A stretch of 64,000 nt of DNA from a candidate division KSB1 bacterium (GTDB lineage: Bacteria; Zhuqueibacterota; Zhuqueibacteria; Thermofontimicrobiales; Thermofontimicrobiaceae), in assembly GCA_034506395.1 (NCBI GenBank), contig JAPDPQ010000006.1, positions 124,001 to 188,000 of the forward strand, written 5' to 3'. Below, piece by piece: positions 35,230-49,300 of this stretch. Within the stretch, counting starts at the first letter, position 1. Every line of letters starts with the position of its first letter. The notes under the pieces are model-generated. The model did not search any database. It worked only from the letters and a program-made list of their open reading frames with translations, and had not been told where the DNA came from. The translations under genes and the position numbers were made by a program.

Positions 35230-35538
35230 TTATGAACGGTTCGGTTCAACAGTTGATTTGCAAGCGCTCGGCACCTCGAATTTCAGAACATCGCGGCAGA
35301 ACGCTTCCCATTCTGGAGTAATCTCATCAAAAATGATGTTTTGATCATCGCAAATGCCATCAGTGACCACCAGATTATCGTGAAGATAAAGATAATCTTT
35401 ATCAGTTAATTGACGAGGCACTTGCTCAACCTTGCCATTTTCAGTTTTTGCCTCTTTTCTCGCGTTCTCGCTTTTCTCCTTCCATTTTGGATACTGACGA
35501 AATTTAGCGAGACAATAGGCCTTGCAATAATAAGACAT
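35230..35538 (-). CDS. Small protein of unknown function in the NRPS locus
   Basis: 102 residues with a good AGGAGC site upstream. The N-terminus 'MSYYCKAYCLAKFRQYPKW' is followed by a charged, Lys/Glu-rich linker (about 20-45) and then an ordered part 'DYLYLHDNLVVTDGICDDQNIIFDEITPEWEAFCRDVLKFEVP'. There are four or five cysteines but no metal-binding CxxC. No family that I can name. Its position between the MFS exporter and MbtH suggests an accessory role in the assembly line or in self-protection; this is inference. Confidence 0.8.
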   Translation of the reverse strand: MSYYCKAYCLAKFRQYPKWKEKSENARKEAKTENGKVEQVPRQLTDKDYLYLHDNLVVTDGICDDQNIIFDEITPEWEAFCRDVLKFEVPSACKSTVEPNRS

Positions 35539-35742
35539 CAGCGATGCTCCTATTCATATTATTTTATTTCGATTCTGATCTACTCTTCTCAAAGCAATTA
35601 TCAGTTTGCCACCTTGATCAAATCGATTGGTTAAAACAACTTCGGAAATTGCCTTTCACCATCGCGGGTGCTGGTTCAAAATTAATTAATCCGATGAACA
35701 AGCTCCTCACATCACTATTCACATCCTCCTCGATCATCGTTC

Positions 35743-37050
35743 TTAAGCCAGATCGGCTGTGGCGATGTTTTTCTGAGTGTTCAAAATAGGTTTGATTTCC
35801 TGTTCGTGAGCGAGAAAGTCCCTAAATTGTTTGTTTAGAGCGACAAGCATAGTTAAACTTGCCATGATGGCGCCACACGAGGCATAAATAAGGGGTATAT
35901 TCTTATTCAACAGATCACCGATATAACCACCGAGGCCCATACCGATGGGCATAAGGCTCCCCATTAACGTGGTGAGCAGCGCCATCACGCGGCCCCGGAT
36001 TTCAGTTGGTGTGGTGAGCTGCAGCACCACAGAGATGTTGACCGCAACGTAGCCGCCCATAAATCCACCGAAAAATGCTAAACCCAGCGCTATTGTTGGG
36101 ACTCTCACCAGGCCGAGAAGGCCATATCCCAATGACATGAGAATAATGAATAGGATCATCATATTTCCCTTGGCCTTTGGCTGAATTTTAATCAGCCCCG
36201 CGAAAGCAAATCCAAAAAGAGCACCAATGCCAGTCATTCCTAAAAAGAATCCATACCACTGCGCCCCTATCTTCAGATAATCCTCCACGTAAAACGGCAG
36301 TAAGGGCAGGATTGGCGTGGTAAATAAATTGGTGATGGCTGATATATAAATCATTGTCCGTAACCCGCGGTTATGCCAGACAAATTTTAGCCCCTCAATC
36401 AAATCATTTTTAAATTCGACCAGATTCTCTTTTAAATTGCTCTTTCGTGATGGAAGAGCCTGGGGGATGTGGATGAACATTTTGCTAATCCCCCCATAGG
36501 CATAGCCAAGGCCATTGATCAAACAGACAGCCGGAGCGCCAGTTATCGCGTACATCATCGAACCCAAAGCTTGACCCATAAAAGCGGTCACTTGCATCGA
36601 AATTTGTCCCATCGAGTTGGCTGCCGCGATCTTGGAGCGCGGCACGATATCCGGTATGGCCGCTGTCACAGCGGGATTAAAAAATGCACCAGTGATCCCC
36701 AGAATGATGCCGATGGCAAATAAGCCGATGATCGCAAAATCTGATTTTTGTTCGAGCTTGAATAGATATAGGCTGAAGCTACTCACCGCAATCGCATTGA
36801 TCACATCGCTGATAATCAAAATTTTGCGCCGAGAAAATCGATCAGCCACGATCCCAGCGAACGGTCCCAGAATAATGATCGGCAATCCCGAGAACATCCA
36901 CATCAGTCCCATTAAGGTAGCTGACCCAGTGGTGTGTTTCAAAAACAGGGCCATCGCTACCCCATACATATTGACCCCCAATCGGCTAATGAATTGCCCT
37001 TGCCATAATAGAAAGAAATTTTGATTGAACAGCTTTGTCGGTTGATTCAA
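35743..37050 (-). CDS. MFS exporter, DHA3 type
   Basis: 435 residues from a TTG at 37050, which is preceded by GAGGAG with a six-base spacer; another TTG 12 codons upstream has no site. Twelve membrane segments can be traced. The loop-2/3 signature appears as 'GIVADRFSRRKILIISD', and 'MGLMWMFSGLPIIILGPFAG' opens the second helix pair, as in EntS- and macrolide-efflux-type DHA3 proteins. It probably exports the peptide product. It follows the terminal NRPS gene by about 300 bases on the same strand. Confidence 0.9.
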   Translation of the reverse strand: MNQPTKLFNQNFFLLWQGQFISRLGVNMYGVAMALFLKHTTGSATLMGLMWMFSGLPIIILGPFAGIVADRFSRRKILIISDVINAIAVSSFSLYLFKLEQKSDFAIIGLFAIGIILGITGAFFNPAVTAAIPDIVPRSKIAAANSMGQISMQVTAFMGQALGSMMYAITGAPAVCLINGLGYAYGGISKMFIHIPQALPSRKSNLKENLVEFKNDLIEGLKFVWHNRGLRTMIYISAITNLFTTPILPLLPFYVEDYLKIGAQWYGFFLGMTGIGALFGFAFAGLIKIQPKAKGNMMILFIILMSLGYGLLGLVRVPTIALGLAFFGGFMGGYVAVNISVVLQLTTPTEIRGRVMALLTTLMGSLMPIGMGLGGYIGDLLNKNIPLIYASCGAIMASLTMLVALNKQFRDFLAHEQEIKPILNTQKNIATADLA

Positions 37051-37349
37051 GTATATCTCCTCATGTTTCAGGGGCGAAGGACCCAAGTTCTTTTAAAACG
37101 CCCATCGCTCTTGGTCAAGCTCTCTCCCCCTTTTTTCGCTGCTTCATCAGTGTTTGATTGAAGAATCAGAATCCATTTAAGCGCGAAATACCGATTTAAA
37201 AGGTCATCAAAACCACTTGGTCACCAGGCACTGGCAATAGTTTCACAGATTCAATCTGATAACTATTTCAGTCCAATAAAAACCTACTCATTTAAGAGCC
37301 GAGTGTTGTAACACGCGATTATCACCCTCTCGACATTTGTTCCATCTTA

Positions 37350-40300
37350 TCAGAAATTTGCTTTCAATGCCGCTTCTAGGCATTGGCTCAGTTTTTCTGC
37401 TAAGATTTTAACGTGCGGTTCATGCAGCATGGTGTTATGATTTCCAGGGACTTCATGCAGCTCCACACCTCCCATGGCGACGCGGCTCCATCCCAGATCT
37501 CTCTCCTCGGTCTCGTCTCCATGTCGCTCCAGAGCCTTGAATAGCGTCACTTTGCCTGGGTATTTTTTCACTTGATAATTATTCCAAGCTTCCATCTGCT
37601 TTTTCAGCATATTGACATAGCTGCGGAATTGATTCACCCGTACAAAGCGCGAGATCATCTTCTCCTTTTTCAGCCGCTTCAAGACGAATTTGTATTGTTC
37701 TGTTTCGCTGAGCTGCTTCAACTGCTCCATTGGAAAAGTGATTCGACCATTGAACATCCCCTGGAGGAATTCGGCATTATCAGTCGGTGCTGCTTTCGGT
37801 AAGAACGGACCTTGATCGAAAATTGCCAATAACGCCACCTTTTCGCCCAGGGCATGAAGCTGTTGAGCCATTTCAAAAGCAATAATCATGCCCATCGACC
37901 AGCTTGCAATGAAATACGGGCCTTGAGGTTGACGCGTCTTGATGGCTCGAATATAATAAGCAGCCATCTCCTCTATCGTGGAGTGAGGCTCCGCCTCCCC
38001 ATTGACACCGCGAGCTTGAAGCCCATAGAACGGTTGATCTGGCAATTGCCGAGCAAGGTCAGCATACCAATGGACGCTCCCTCCAGAAGGATGCACGACA
38101 AAAAACGGTGGCCGAGAATGGTTATCCTGAAACACTACCAATGAAGCCGCAGCGTCACTCTCCCCCATCGCCTCAGGGCTGACCAATTTTCGCTCTGGTT
38201 CGCGCTGAGAACGAATGATTTCAGCCAGATGACGAATGGTCGGCTGTTTGAATAGCGAGACCAGCGGGATCTCGATCTCAAATTGGGCTTGGATCTTTGC
38301 CAATAAATGGATCGCAAGCAGCGAATGACCGCCCAATTCGAAGAAATTGTCTGTCACCCCAATGGGACTGACCTTCAACACGGATTCCCAAATTTTGACC
38401 AGATCTGCTTCAATCGGATCGCTGGCAGGCACATGCTCTTTGGTTCGAACCACGCCATTCAGTTCCGGCGCTGGGAGCGCTTTGCGGTCCACCTTACCAT
38501 TGGGCGTCATCGGAATCGCATCCAGCTTCACTAATGCTGAGGGAATCATATATTCGGGCAATTGCTTGCTTAAAAACGCCCGCAATTGACTCACTTCGAT
38601 CTCCCCAAGTGACTGATCAGCCACAAAATAGCCGACAAGCCGCTTATCCCCGTCCGCCATTTCCTGGGCAATCACTACTGCCTGGCGGATGCCAGGATAC
38701 TGGCGCAGCACCTGCTCGATCTCTCCAGTTTCGATCCGAAAACTTCTGATTTTGACCTGATGATCCGCACGGCCTAAGAACTCAATATTCCCATCCGCGA
38801 GAAATCGGCCCAAATCGCCGGTTCGGTACATCCGCGCGCCAGGTTCATCGCTGAACGGATTTGGAATAAATTTCTCAGCCGTCAGATCAGGACGACGATA
38901 ATAGCCGCGCGCCAACCCTACTCCACTGATATAAACTTCGCCGATCACACCGATCGGTACTGGCTCGAGATTTCGATCTAAAATGTACATCTGGATATTG
39001 TCGATCGGTTTCCCAATCGGCAGGTTGATGACATTATCTGGGACCTCTCGAACCAGATAACAGCCAGGACCGATAGTGGCCTCAGTGGGCCCATAACCGT
39101 TGTAGAATTTTCTGCCTTGCGCCCAAATTCGAGCCAGCTCTTTGGGACAAGCTTCTCCCGCCGAGATCAAGACCTTCAGGTTATCCAGGCCCTCTGGCGA
39201 GAGGATTTTTAGAATGGCTGGCGGCAGAATTGCAAAAGAGATCTCCTGGTGTTGGAGCAAACCATGCAATTTAGAGATTGAGAGCAATGTTTCTCGCTGT
39301 ACCAGGTATAGCGTTGAACCTGAGAGGAGAGCCGTATAAATTTCTGCCAGTGAAGCATCGAAGCTGAACGACGCAAACTGAAGCACACGATTGCCTGGAG
39401 GAATCCCCATTTTTTGAATGTGGAAATTGATAAAATTGCATAGCCCTCGATGTCGCAAGAGTGTACCTTTTGGCTTGCCAGTCGATCCGGAAGTATAAAT
39501 CATATAGGCCAAATTTTCTGGCATGACGATATTATCCGGATTATCATCCCTGGCGCTGTCGAGTTCCACCAATAGCTCATCCAACATCAGTGGCTGGATG
39601 CCGTTCAATGGCAATCGATCGGCGATTATCCGCTGGGTTAACAACACGGGCGTCTCGGTCTCAGCCAACATGAAAGCGAGCCGTTCAGGCGGATAGGATG
39701 GATCTAATGGCACGAATGCGCCACCAGCTTTCAGCACCGCCAATTGTGCGATAATCATCTCGATCGATCGCTCGAGGCAAATCGCAACCAAAGTCTCTGG
39801 GCCAACGCCAAGTTGGCGCAAATGGTGAGCCAATTGGTTCGACTTTCGATTTAGCGATCGATAGCTCAACTTCTGGTCCTCAAAACAAACCGCGATGGCA
39901 GATGGAAATTTGCGAGCCACCATCTCAAACCATTGATGCACGCAAAGCTGAGATGGAAATGCCGAATAGGTCTGGTTCCATTCTACCACCATCATCTGTC
40001 GTTCTGATTCTGTGAGAATTGGCAGATCTTTGATGGGGCGCTCTGGCTGGGCCAGCATCGCCGTTAATAATAATCGAAAATGGCGAATCATCCGCTGAAT
40101 GGTGGACGCATCGAATAAGTTGGTATTATATTCAAATGCGCCAGTGATCTTCTCTCCAGCATCGATCATTGATAGTGTCAGATCGAACTTGGCGATGCCA
40201 GTTTCTGCCTCCACTGGCGTTAAAACGAGATCAGTCAAATGTTCTCTGGCTGGTCGGTGATTTTGGAGAGTGAAAACCACCTGGAACAACGGGCTAAAAC

Positions 40301-43300
40301 TCATGTCCCGCACAGGTTGCAATGCATCGACGACTAGTTCGAACGGAACGTCCTGATTGGCATAGGCCTCTAAAGTAACTTGTTTGACCTGGTCGAGCAG
40401 GGCTTTAAAAGTCAGAACGCCATCGAATCGCGCGCGCATCACCAGCGTGTTGACGAAGAAACCGATCAGCCCTTCGATTTCAGCGCGATTGCGGTTGGCG
40501 ATCGGAACGCCTACATTGATGTCATCCTGTCCAGAATAGCGATGCAATAAGACTTGGAACGCCGCTAAAAGGGTGGTGAACAAAGTCGTCCCCTGCTGCT
40601 GGCTGAAAATTCTGATTTGCTGGGATAGATCTTCAGGGAGTTCAAATGCCAGCGTATTTCCATCGAATGTCTGGATCGGTGGTCGGGGTCGATCGGTTGG
40701 CAATTCCAATAAAGCCGGGCTGCCAGCTAATTGCTGCTTCCAAAAATCGAGTTGCGTTTGCAATCTTTCTTCGCAAAGCCATTGCTGTTGCCAGTATGCG
40801 AAATCCGCATATTGGATCGGAAGTTCAGGCAACGGCGAGGGCAGACCGCGCGTAAAAGCCTCGTACAGAGCGGTCATCTCACGAATGAATATATTCATTG
40901 ACCAGCCATCAGAAATGATATGATGCATATTCAACAGAATGATATGATCTTGATGGCCCAGCTTCAACAGCTTTATCCGAATTAGCGGCAATTCCGACAG
41001 ATCAAATGGTTGCTGCGCCTCTTCAGCGGCAATATGCATCGCTTCTTTTTGTTGCTCTGCTGGTGGTAAATGAGTTAGGTCGGTTATCGGCACAGAGAGT
41101 TTCAGCTCTGGCGTGATAATTTGTATTGGTCTGCCATCTTTTTTGGCAAATTTGGTCCGCAAGATTTCGTGTCGACGAATGATCTCATTCAAGCTTCCTT
41201 CCAATGCCGATAGATTCAGTGGCCCGGTTACGCGGAATGCTGCTGGCAAATTGTAGAACGGCGTGTCTGGTTCTAATTGATCTAAGAACCAAAGTCGCCT
41301 CTGGGCATAGGAAAGCGGCAGATCCCGATCCCTCGGCACCGGTGTAATTTTCGGCTCATCGATCCGTCGGGCGTTTTGCGTCGTCTCGTCGATGATTCGG
41401 GCCAATGCCTCAATTGTCGGTGATTCAAACAAGCGGCGAATCGGCAATGCAACCTGGAACTGGTCTCTGATTCGAGACATCAATTGCGTGGCGATCAACG
41501 AGTGGCCGCCGAGCTCGAAGAAACTATGCCGAATTCCAATTTGATCGATTTCGAGCAACTCCTGCCAGATCGCTGCCAATTGTTTTTCGGTTTCGGTCTG
41601 GGGAGCGACATAAGGAACACCCAGTTCGCCGCTGATCAGATCTGGTTCTGGGAGCGCCTTTCGATCGACCTTGCCATTGGGCGTCAGCGGCATCGAATCC
41701 AGCCTAACGAATACTGAAGGAACGCTATATTCTGGCAGCTTTGTCTTTAAGAATTCGATCAAATCGCTGGTGGACAGCGGTTCTTGAGATTTCGGAACGA
41801 AATAAGCGATTAATCGATGATCCGGACTATTGGGCCGAATTGGCTTGGCTACCACTGCGGCATCCAAAATCAGCGGATGGTCAAGCAATGCCGATTCAAT
41901 TTCACCTAATTCGATTCGAAATCCTCGGACCTTCACCTGGTGATCGATACGGCCCAGAAATTCGATATTACCATCCGACAAGAATCGAGCAAGATCGCCA
42001 GTTCGGTACAATCGCGCACCGGGCGTTTTGCTGAACGGATCTGGAATAAATTTTTCGGCCGTCAGATCAGGACGATGGTGATAGCCACGTCCCACGCCAA
42101 TGCCTCCGATGAACAGTTCCCCTCTAACACCCCGAGGCACTGGATTGAGATGTTGATCAAGAATATAAAGCTGCATGTTCTGAATCGGTCGACCAATGGG
42201 GATGGTAGTACATTCGTCTGGGATCTGTTCGACCAAATAGCTCGTAACACCAATGGTCGTTTCTGTGGGGCCATAGGCATTCAACAACCGCCGTCCTTTG
42301 GACCACCGCAGCGCAATATCTTTTGTGCACGCTTCTCCGGCAGAAATGATGGTCGTGAGATGGTCCAATCCCTCTGTAGGCAGAACCTTCAACAGCGACG
42401 GTGGCAGGGTTACGGTCGTGATCCTCTCCCGTTGGAATAATTCGATCAGGTCCGGAGTCGACAATAGCGTATCGCGGCTGGCTAAATACAATGTTGCACC
42501 AGTCAATAGCGCCATGAAAATCTCCGATACCGACGCGTCGAAGCTGAACGAAGCGAATTGCAGCACGCGGCTATCGCAGGTCACCGAAAAGTCCTGAATT
42601 TGCGAATGCGTGAGATTGCACAAGCCGCGATGCGGCAGCATTACACCTTTCGGTTTGCCAGTAGAACCAGATGTATAGATCATGTAGGCCAAGTTATCGA
42701 TGGTCGCGCCACTGATTGGATTGCTATCATCCTCTGCGGCGATGAGATCCCAGTCACGATCCAGGCAGATCGCTTTGGTGCCATTCAACGGCAATCGCGG
42801 CAATAATTTCTGCTGGGTGAGCAGCACCTTGAGCTCCGCATCCGCTAACATGTAAACGATCCGCTCCGATGGATAAGCTGGATCGATGGGCAGATATGCT
42901 CCGCCCGCTTTCATAATTCCGAGCAAACCCACCACCATTTCGATCGAGCGATCGACACTAATGCCCACTACGACCTCTGGCCCGACACCCATTTTCTGTA
43001 AGAAGTGGGCCAATTGATTGGCGCGTTGGTTCAACTGACGATATGTCAATTGCTGATTTTCGAACGCCAGCGCAATCGCCTCAGGCGTTCGCTCCACTTG
43101 AGCTTCAAATAGCTTATGAACGCACTGCCGATCTGGATAAGGCGCAGCGGTCGCGTTCCAATCATAAATATAACGTTCATACTCTTGTTGTGATAGGAGC
43201 GGCACTTTGGAGATACTTTGCTCTGGATTTGTCACCATCTGGTTTAAGAGATTCATGAAATGCCGCACCATCTGGTCGATGGTCTCCCCATTGAACAGAT

Positions 43301-46300
43301 CCGTATTAAATTCCAGAACGCCAGCGATGCCATCTGGTCCAGGTTCGAGCGACAACGTCAAGTCGAATTGGGTGGTACCAATCTCCGACATGATTGGGAT
43401 CATCTGGAGCCCAGACGACTGGATCGCCGAACGAGGATTGTTCTGCAAAATGAACATCACCTGAAATAGTGGGGTGTGGCTCAAGTTTCGTTCTGGCTGG
43501 ATCTGTTCCACCAATTTTTCGAATGGGACGTCCTGGTTCTGATAAGCTCCCAGGCAAACCCCTCTCACGCGGCGAAACAGTTCCACAAAGCTGGGATCCC
43601 CAGAAAGATCTGTTCGCAATACGAGCGTGTTAGCAAAGAAACCAATGAGTGCCTCCACTTCCTTGCGCGTGCGATTGGCGATGGGTGTACCAATACTAAT
43701 GTCGCTCTGCCCAGAGTAGCGATAAAGCAAGGTTTGGAAGGCTGCAAGCAGAGTCATAAATAATGTAGCGCCATGCTGCTGGCCGAGATGTTCGATTCTC
43801 TCTGCGAGTTCCCGATTAATTTCGAACGCGCGCAACGATCCATTGAACGTCTTCATCGCTGGCCGCGGTCGATCTGTGGGCAGTTCCAACAGAGCAGGGG
43901 CGTTGGCGAGCTTCTTCTTCCAATAGAGCAATTGTCTCTCCAAGACCTCCCCAGTCAAATAGCTTCGCTGCCAATGAGCATAATCGGCAAACTGGATAGG
44001 CAATTCGGGGAGCGGCGAGGGCCGACCTTGAACGAACGCTTCATACAGCGCGGCCATCTCGCGCATTAAGATATTTACCGACCAACCATCTGAGATGATG
44101 TGATGCATGGTGAATAACACCACATGATCCTCAACATTCAATTTCAGCAGGGTGGTTCGGAACAATGGCCCATGCGCCAGATCGAATGGCAATCGGGCCG
44201 ATTCATTAGCGAGACGTTTGACCTCTTGTTCTCGTTGCCATAATGGCAATTCGGTCAAATCGACGATGGGCAATTGCACTTGGGCCTGCTGGTCGATCAC
44301 CATGATAGGTTTGCCCTTCTTCTCAACAAAGCTGGTTCGCAAGATTTCGTGTCGCCGCATCACTTCAGCGATGGCGTTCTTGAGCGCCAGCAAATTCAAA
44401 TTGCCTTGCAACCTTACCGAAGAGGGGATATTATAAAATGATTGACCTGGATCCAATTGATCCAAAAACCACAACCGCTGCTGGGAGAAAGAGAGGACCA
44501 GATCTGTTGATCCATCTCGCGGCACTGGCTGAATTGGAGTGCTGTCTGTAAAGCCTTGCTCGACAAATGCCCGATCAATTCGTTCTGCCATCGCAGATAA
44601 AGTTGGGGCTTCGAAAATCGTGATCAAAGGCAGATCAACTTTGAACTGTTCTCGAACCCGCGCCAGTAACTGGGTCGCCAATAATGAATGCCCCCCCAAC
44701 TCAAAAAAGCTATCGTAAATCCCGACTCGATCGATTTTGATCAGCTCGGTCCACAGCTTCGCCAGTTCAGATTCGGTCCGAGTCCGTGGAGCTACAAATT
44801 CCTTCTTGATATCTGATCGAGACAGATGTGGCGCAGGTAAGGCCTTGCGATCAACTTTGGCATTGGAAGTCAATGGGATCGAGTCGATCTTCATGAACGC
44901 TGCTGGGATCATGTACTCGGGCAATTGCTCCTCGAGGAACGCGCGCAATTCATCCATTGAAGGTGCAGGTTCCTGGCCCGGCACATAATAGGCAACCAGC
45001 CGGGTATCGCCATCAACCCTCCAATCGATCACCACATTCTCTTTGATGCCAGGATGTTTGCCAAGTGTCGCTTGAATTTCTCCCAATTCGATGCGAAAGC
45101 CACGGATTTTGACTTGATGATCGATACGACCAAGGAATTCGATATTCCCATCGGGCAAATATTTGGCCAAATCGCCGGTCCGATACAGTCGCGCGCCCGG
45201 TTTTCCTGAAAATGGATCAGGAATAAATTTCTCTGCCGTGAGATCTGGGCGATTCAAATAGCCGCGCGCTACGGCGACACCGCCGATATACATTTCGCCT
45301 GGTACGCCGATTGGAACAGGTTCAAGATTCTGATCCAGCAAGTAGACCTTCATATTGGCAATGGGAAACCCGATTGGCACCGATCCGCGCTTGCGAAAAT
45401 CATGCGGAGTGTCGTAGTTCATGCACCCCACAACGGTCTCGGTGGGACCATATTCGTTGATCAATTTCGTATTTGGCGCGTATTGCAACCAGAAGGCGAT
45501 ATGATCGCTGGTTAGATTTTCACCGCCAATGATAAATGCATGGACCAAATCTGCAGCTTCCTCGGCAGGCAACTGATTGCCCAGCAATTGCAGATGCGCT
45601 GGAGTAATTTTTACGATGCTAAAATTTCGATACTGGCGCAGGGATTGCGCTACGATCTCGATATCCTTGCTTTCTGGGACAAGATAAACGGCACGCCCCA
45701 CCAGCAGTGGCGCATAAAGACCAGTGATAGTGGCATCGAACGCCAGAGACGAATGGACCAGCGATCCCCTCCCCTGTTTGAGCGGATAGTTCTCCAAACA
45801 CCAAAACAGATAATTCATGAATCCGCGATGCGTAATGAGCGTTCCTTTGGGCTTACCGGTCGAGCCTGAGGTGTAGATCACATAAGCCAGATGATCGTCA
45901 TCCAACTCGACAGAAAGATTTTGGTCGCTTTCGGAAGCAATTCTCCTCCACTCGAAATCGAGACAGATGATCACAGGTGGACGACCAGCCTGGGGTTCCA
46001 TCATCTTGGTAGATTGCGCTGGCAAATTAGCAACGAGTCGTTCCTGAGTGAGCACGACGGTGGCATTGGCATCTTCGAGCATAAAAGCGACGCGCTCTTT
46101 GGGATAGGAAGGATCAATGGGCAAATACGCGCCACCTGCCTTCAATACGCCCAGCAAGGCCACCATGACTTCCAACGATCGCTCCATGAAGATGGCGACC
46201 ATCCTTTCAGGTCCAATGCCCATTTTCTGGAGAAAGTGAGCCAATTGATTCGCAGCCTGGTTCAACTCCAGATAGGTCATTTGTTCGGTCCCAAAGACCA

Positions 46301-49300
46301 CGGCTGGAGCGTGGGGCGTCCGCTCCACTTGAGCCTCAAATAGCCGATGGACAAACCGATGCGCTGGATAAGCAACATCGGTGTCGTTCCAAACCGTGAT
46401 CGCGCGATGGCGTTCCTCGGGGCTCAGCAATGAAATCTCATCGATTCGGAGCTCAGGCTGTGAGACCATTTGCTTCAGCAAGTTTTCAAAATGCTGGAGC
46501 ATTCTCACGATCGTGGCTTCGTCAAAGAGATCGGTGTTATATTCCAACGCCCCAGCTAATTTATTTCCCTCCTCCAACATGAACAGCGTCATGTCGAATT
46601 TGGAGGTGCCGCTGTGGTTTTCAATCGGGATCACACTCAGTCCCGAAATGGTGCTTGCCTGTCGTGGGACGTTCTGAATCACGAACATCACCTGGAACAG
46701 GGGCGAATGGCTCAGATCTCGCTGAGGCTGGAGCGCATCGACTAATTTTTCAAATGGCAGATCTTGATGCGCATAAGCGCCAAGCGCGACCTCTCGTACT
46801 CGGTGCAACAATTCCCTAAAGTTTGGATTGCCCGACAAGTCAGTGCGGAATACCAGGGTATTCACAAAGAAGCCGATTAAGTTCTCCAATTGCCCATTGG
46901 TTCGGTTGGCAATTGGTGATCCTACCAAAATATCCTGCTGTCCAGAATAGCGATAAAGCAAGGTCTGGAACGCCGCCAACAGCGTCATGAACAACGTGGT
47001 CCCTTCTTTATTCCCGAGATCCTTAATGGCCTGGCTCAATTCCTCTGAAAATTCGAATGTCTTGTAGGCGCCATTGAAAGTTTGCACTGGAGGTCTGGGC
47101 CGGTCCGTGGGAAGCTCTAATCGCGCTGGAGCGCCGCTCAATTGTTGCTTCCAATAATTCAATTGCGCCTCTAACACCTCGCCTTGCAACCATTGTTGCT
47201 GCCAATAAGCGAAATCGGCGTATTGGATCGGAAGCTCGGGCAATGGCGATGGACGATTGTGGGTGAAAGCATCGTAACAAAGCGTGATCTCCCGCACCAG
47301 CACTGCGGAGGACCAATCATCCCCAATGATATGGTGCATGGTATAGAACACGACATGATCATCGACATCAAGTTGGACCAAAGTTGCTCTCAACAGCGGG
47401 CCAATGGTGAGATCGAATGGGCGCTGAGCTTCCTGTTTCGCAATAGCTTGTAATTCCAGCTCACGATCGTCCAGCGGTACAGAGCGCAAATCGACTTTTC
47501 GCAATGGGATGATCATATTGGGATGAATGACCTGATACGGTTTGCCGCGATGGGAATGAAAAGTTGTTCTCAGCGACTCGTGTCGTCGGACCACTTCATT
47601 GAGGCTCTGCTCTAAGGCCTCGACATCCAAATGACCTCTGAGCCGAACGGCTTCGGGAATGTTGTAGAATGGGCTATTGGGCTCTAATTGATCCAAGAAC
47701 CACAACCGCTGCTGAGCAAAAGATAGCGGCAATTCTTGCTCCCGAGGAACGGGAACAATGGGGGGCGCTTCAAATGCCCGTTCCGAAACCAAGGCAATGT
47801 CGATCTTCTTGGCCAATTCAGCAATAAAGGGCACTTCAAATACAGTGCGCAATGGCAATTCTATGTGGAACTCAGCCCGAATGCGCGAAACCAGTTGCGT
47901 GGCCAATAGCGAATGACCACCTAACTCGAAGAAATTGTCATTGACGCCGATCTTCTCAATTCCTAAAAGCTGAGTCCAAATTTGAGCCAGCTTTTGCTCA
48001 ACTGGTGTTCGGGGTGCAACGTATTCGGTCGCCAAAACCGCAGCAGATTGCTGATCTGGGGCAGGCAAAGCTCGTCGGTCGATCTTGCCATTTGGAGTCA
48101 ACGGCATCTTTTCGAGAAACATGAAATAGGATGGCACCATATATTCGGGCAATTGTTCCTTAAGAAAACTATGGAACTCGCCCACGGTGGGTTGTACCCC
48201 ATTTTTGGTCACGATGTAAGCCACCAGCCGCTTGCTGCCTGGGGCATCTTCCCGAGCGGATACCACCACATCTTTGACGCTCGGATGTTTTTCTAAGGCA
48301 CTTTCGATCTCCCCCAATTCGATCCGATAACCGCGTATCTTGACTTGATTGTCGATCCGGCCCAAAAATTCAATGTTCCCATCAGCCAAGAAGCGAGCGC
48401 GATCCCCAGTTCGATATAAACGATCGCCAGGAACCTGGCTGAATGGATTCGGAATAAACTTTTCTGCCGTTAAGTCAGGACGATTGAGGTAGCCCCGCGC
48501 CAGGCCTGCGCCTCCAACACAAAGTTCGCCCGGAATGCCGATCGGCAATGGCTGGATAAGCTCGTCGACGATATAAATTTTGGTATTATTGAACGGAATA
48601 CCGATTGGGACCAATCGCTCCAGCGATAGATTCAAATCTTTACTCTCAAAATAGGAGCTATCGATGGTTGCTTCGGTTAGGCCAAATGTGTTGAGCAATC
48701 GTGTGCTGGGACTGCAGTATTTCAAAAATTTCTTGTATTCGCCAACATACCAGACATCGGAACCCGCAATTAAGACTTTCATGAATTTGAGGTCTTGACC
48801 AGTGGTGTCCAAATATTGGACCAGGTTGCGCAACACTGCTGGAACGAATTCAGCGATGTCAACCTGCTCTTTCAGCATTAGCTGATACAATTTATCCGCC
48901 TCTAAAAGCAGATCTCTGGGCACCAGCACCAATTTGCCTCCAGAACAAAGTGCTCGGACCAGGTCTCCAGAAAACACATCGAACGAGAAACTGGCCATTT
49001 GCAAATGGCTGGTCGCATCGGTGCGCAGCCGAAATGTCTCCTCCCAGGCATGATATTGATTCACCAGCGTCTTATGCATCACCATGACGCCTTTGGATTT
49101 GCCCGTCGAACCGGAAGTATAAATGACGTAAACCAGATTCTCCGGGGTCACATGCACCATGGGCTTGTCAATTGGCTGTCGGGCGATTTTCACCCAATCT
49201 GTATCCAGACAAATGATCTCGCCATCATAATCGGGCAAATTAGGAACCAACGAATGCTGGGTCAGCAATACCGTAACGTTGGAGTCCTTAAGCATGTGAT

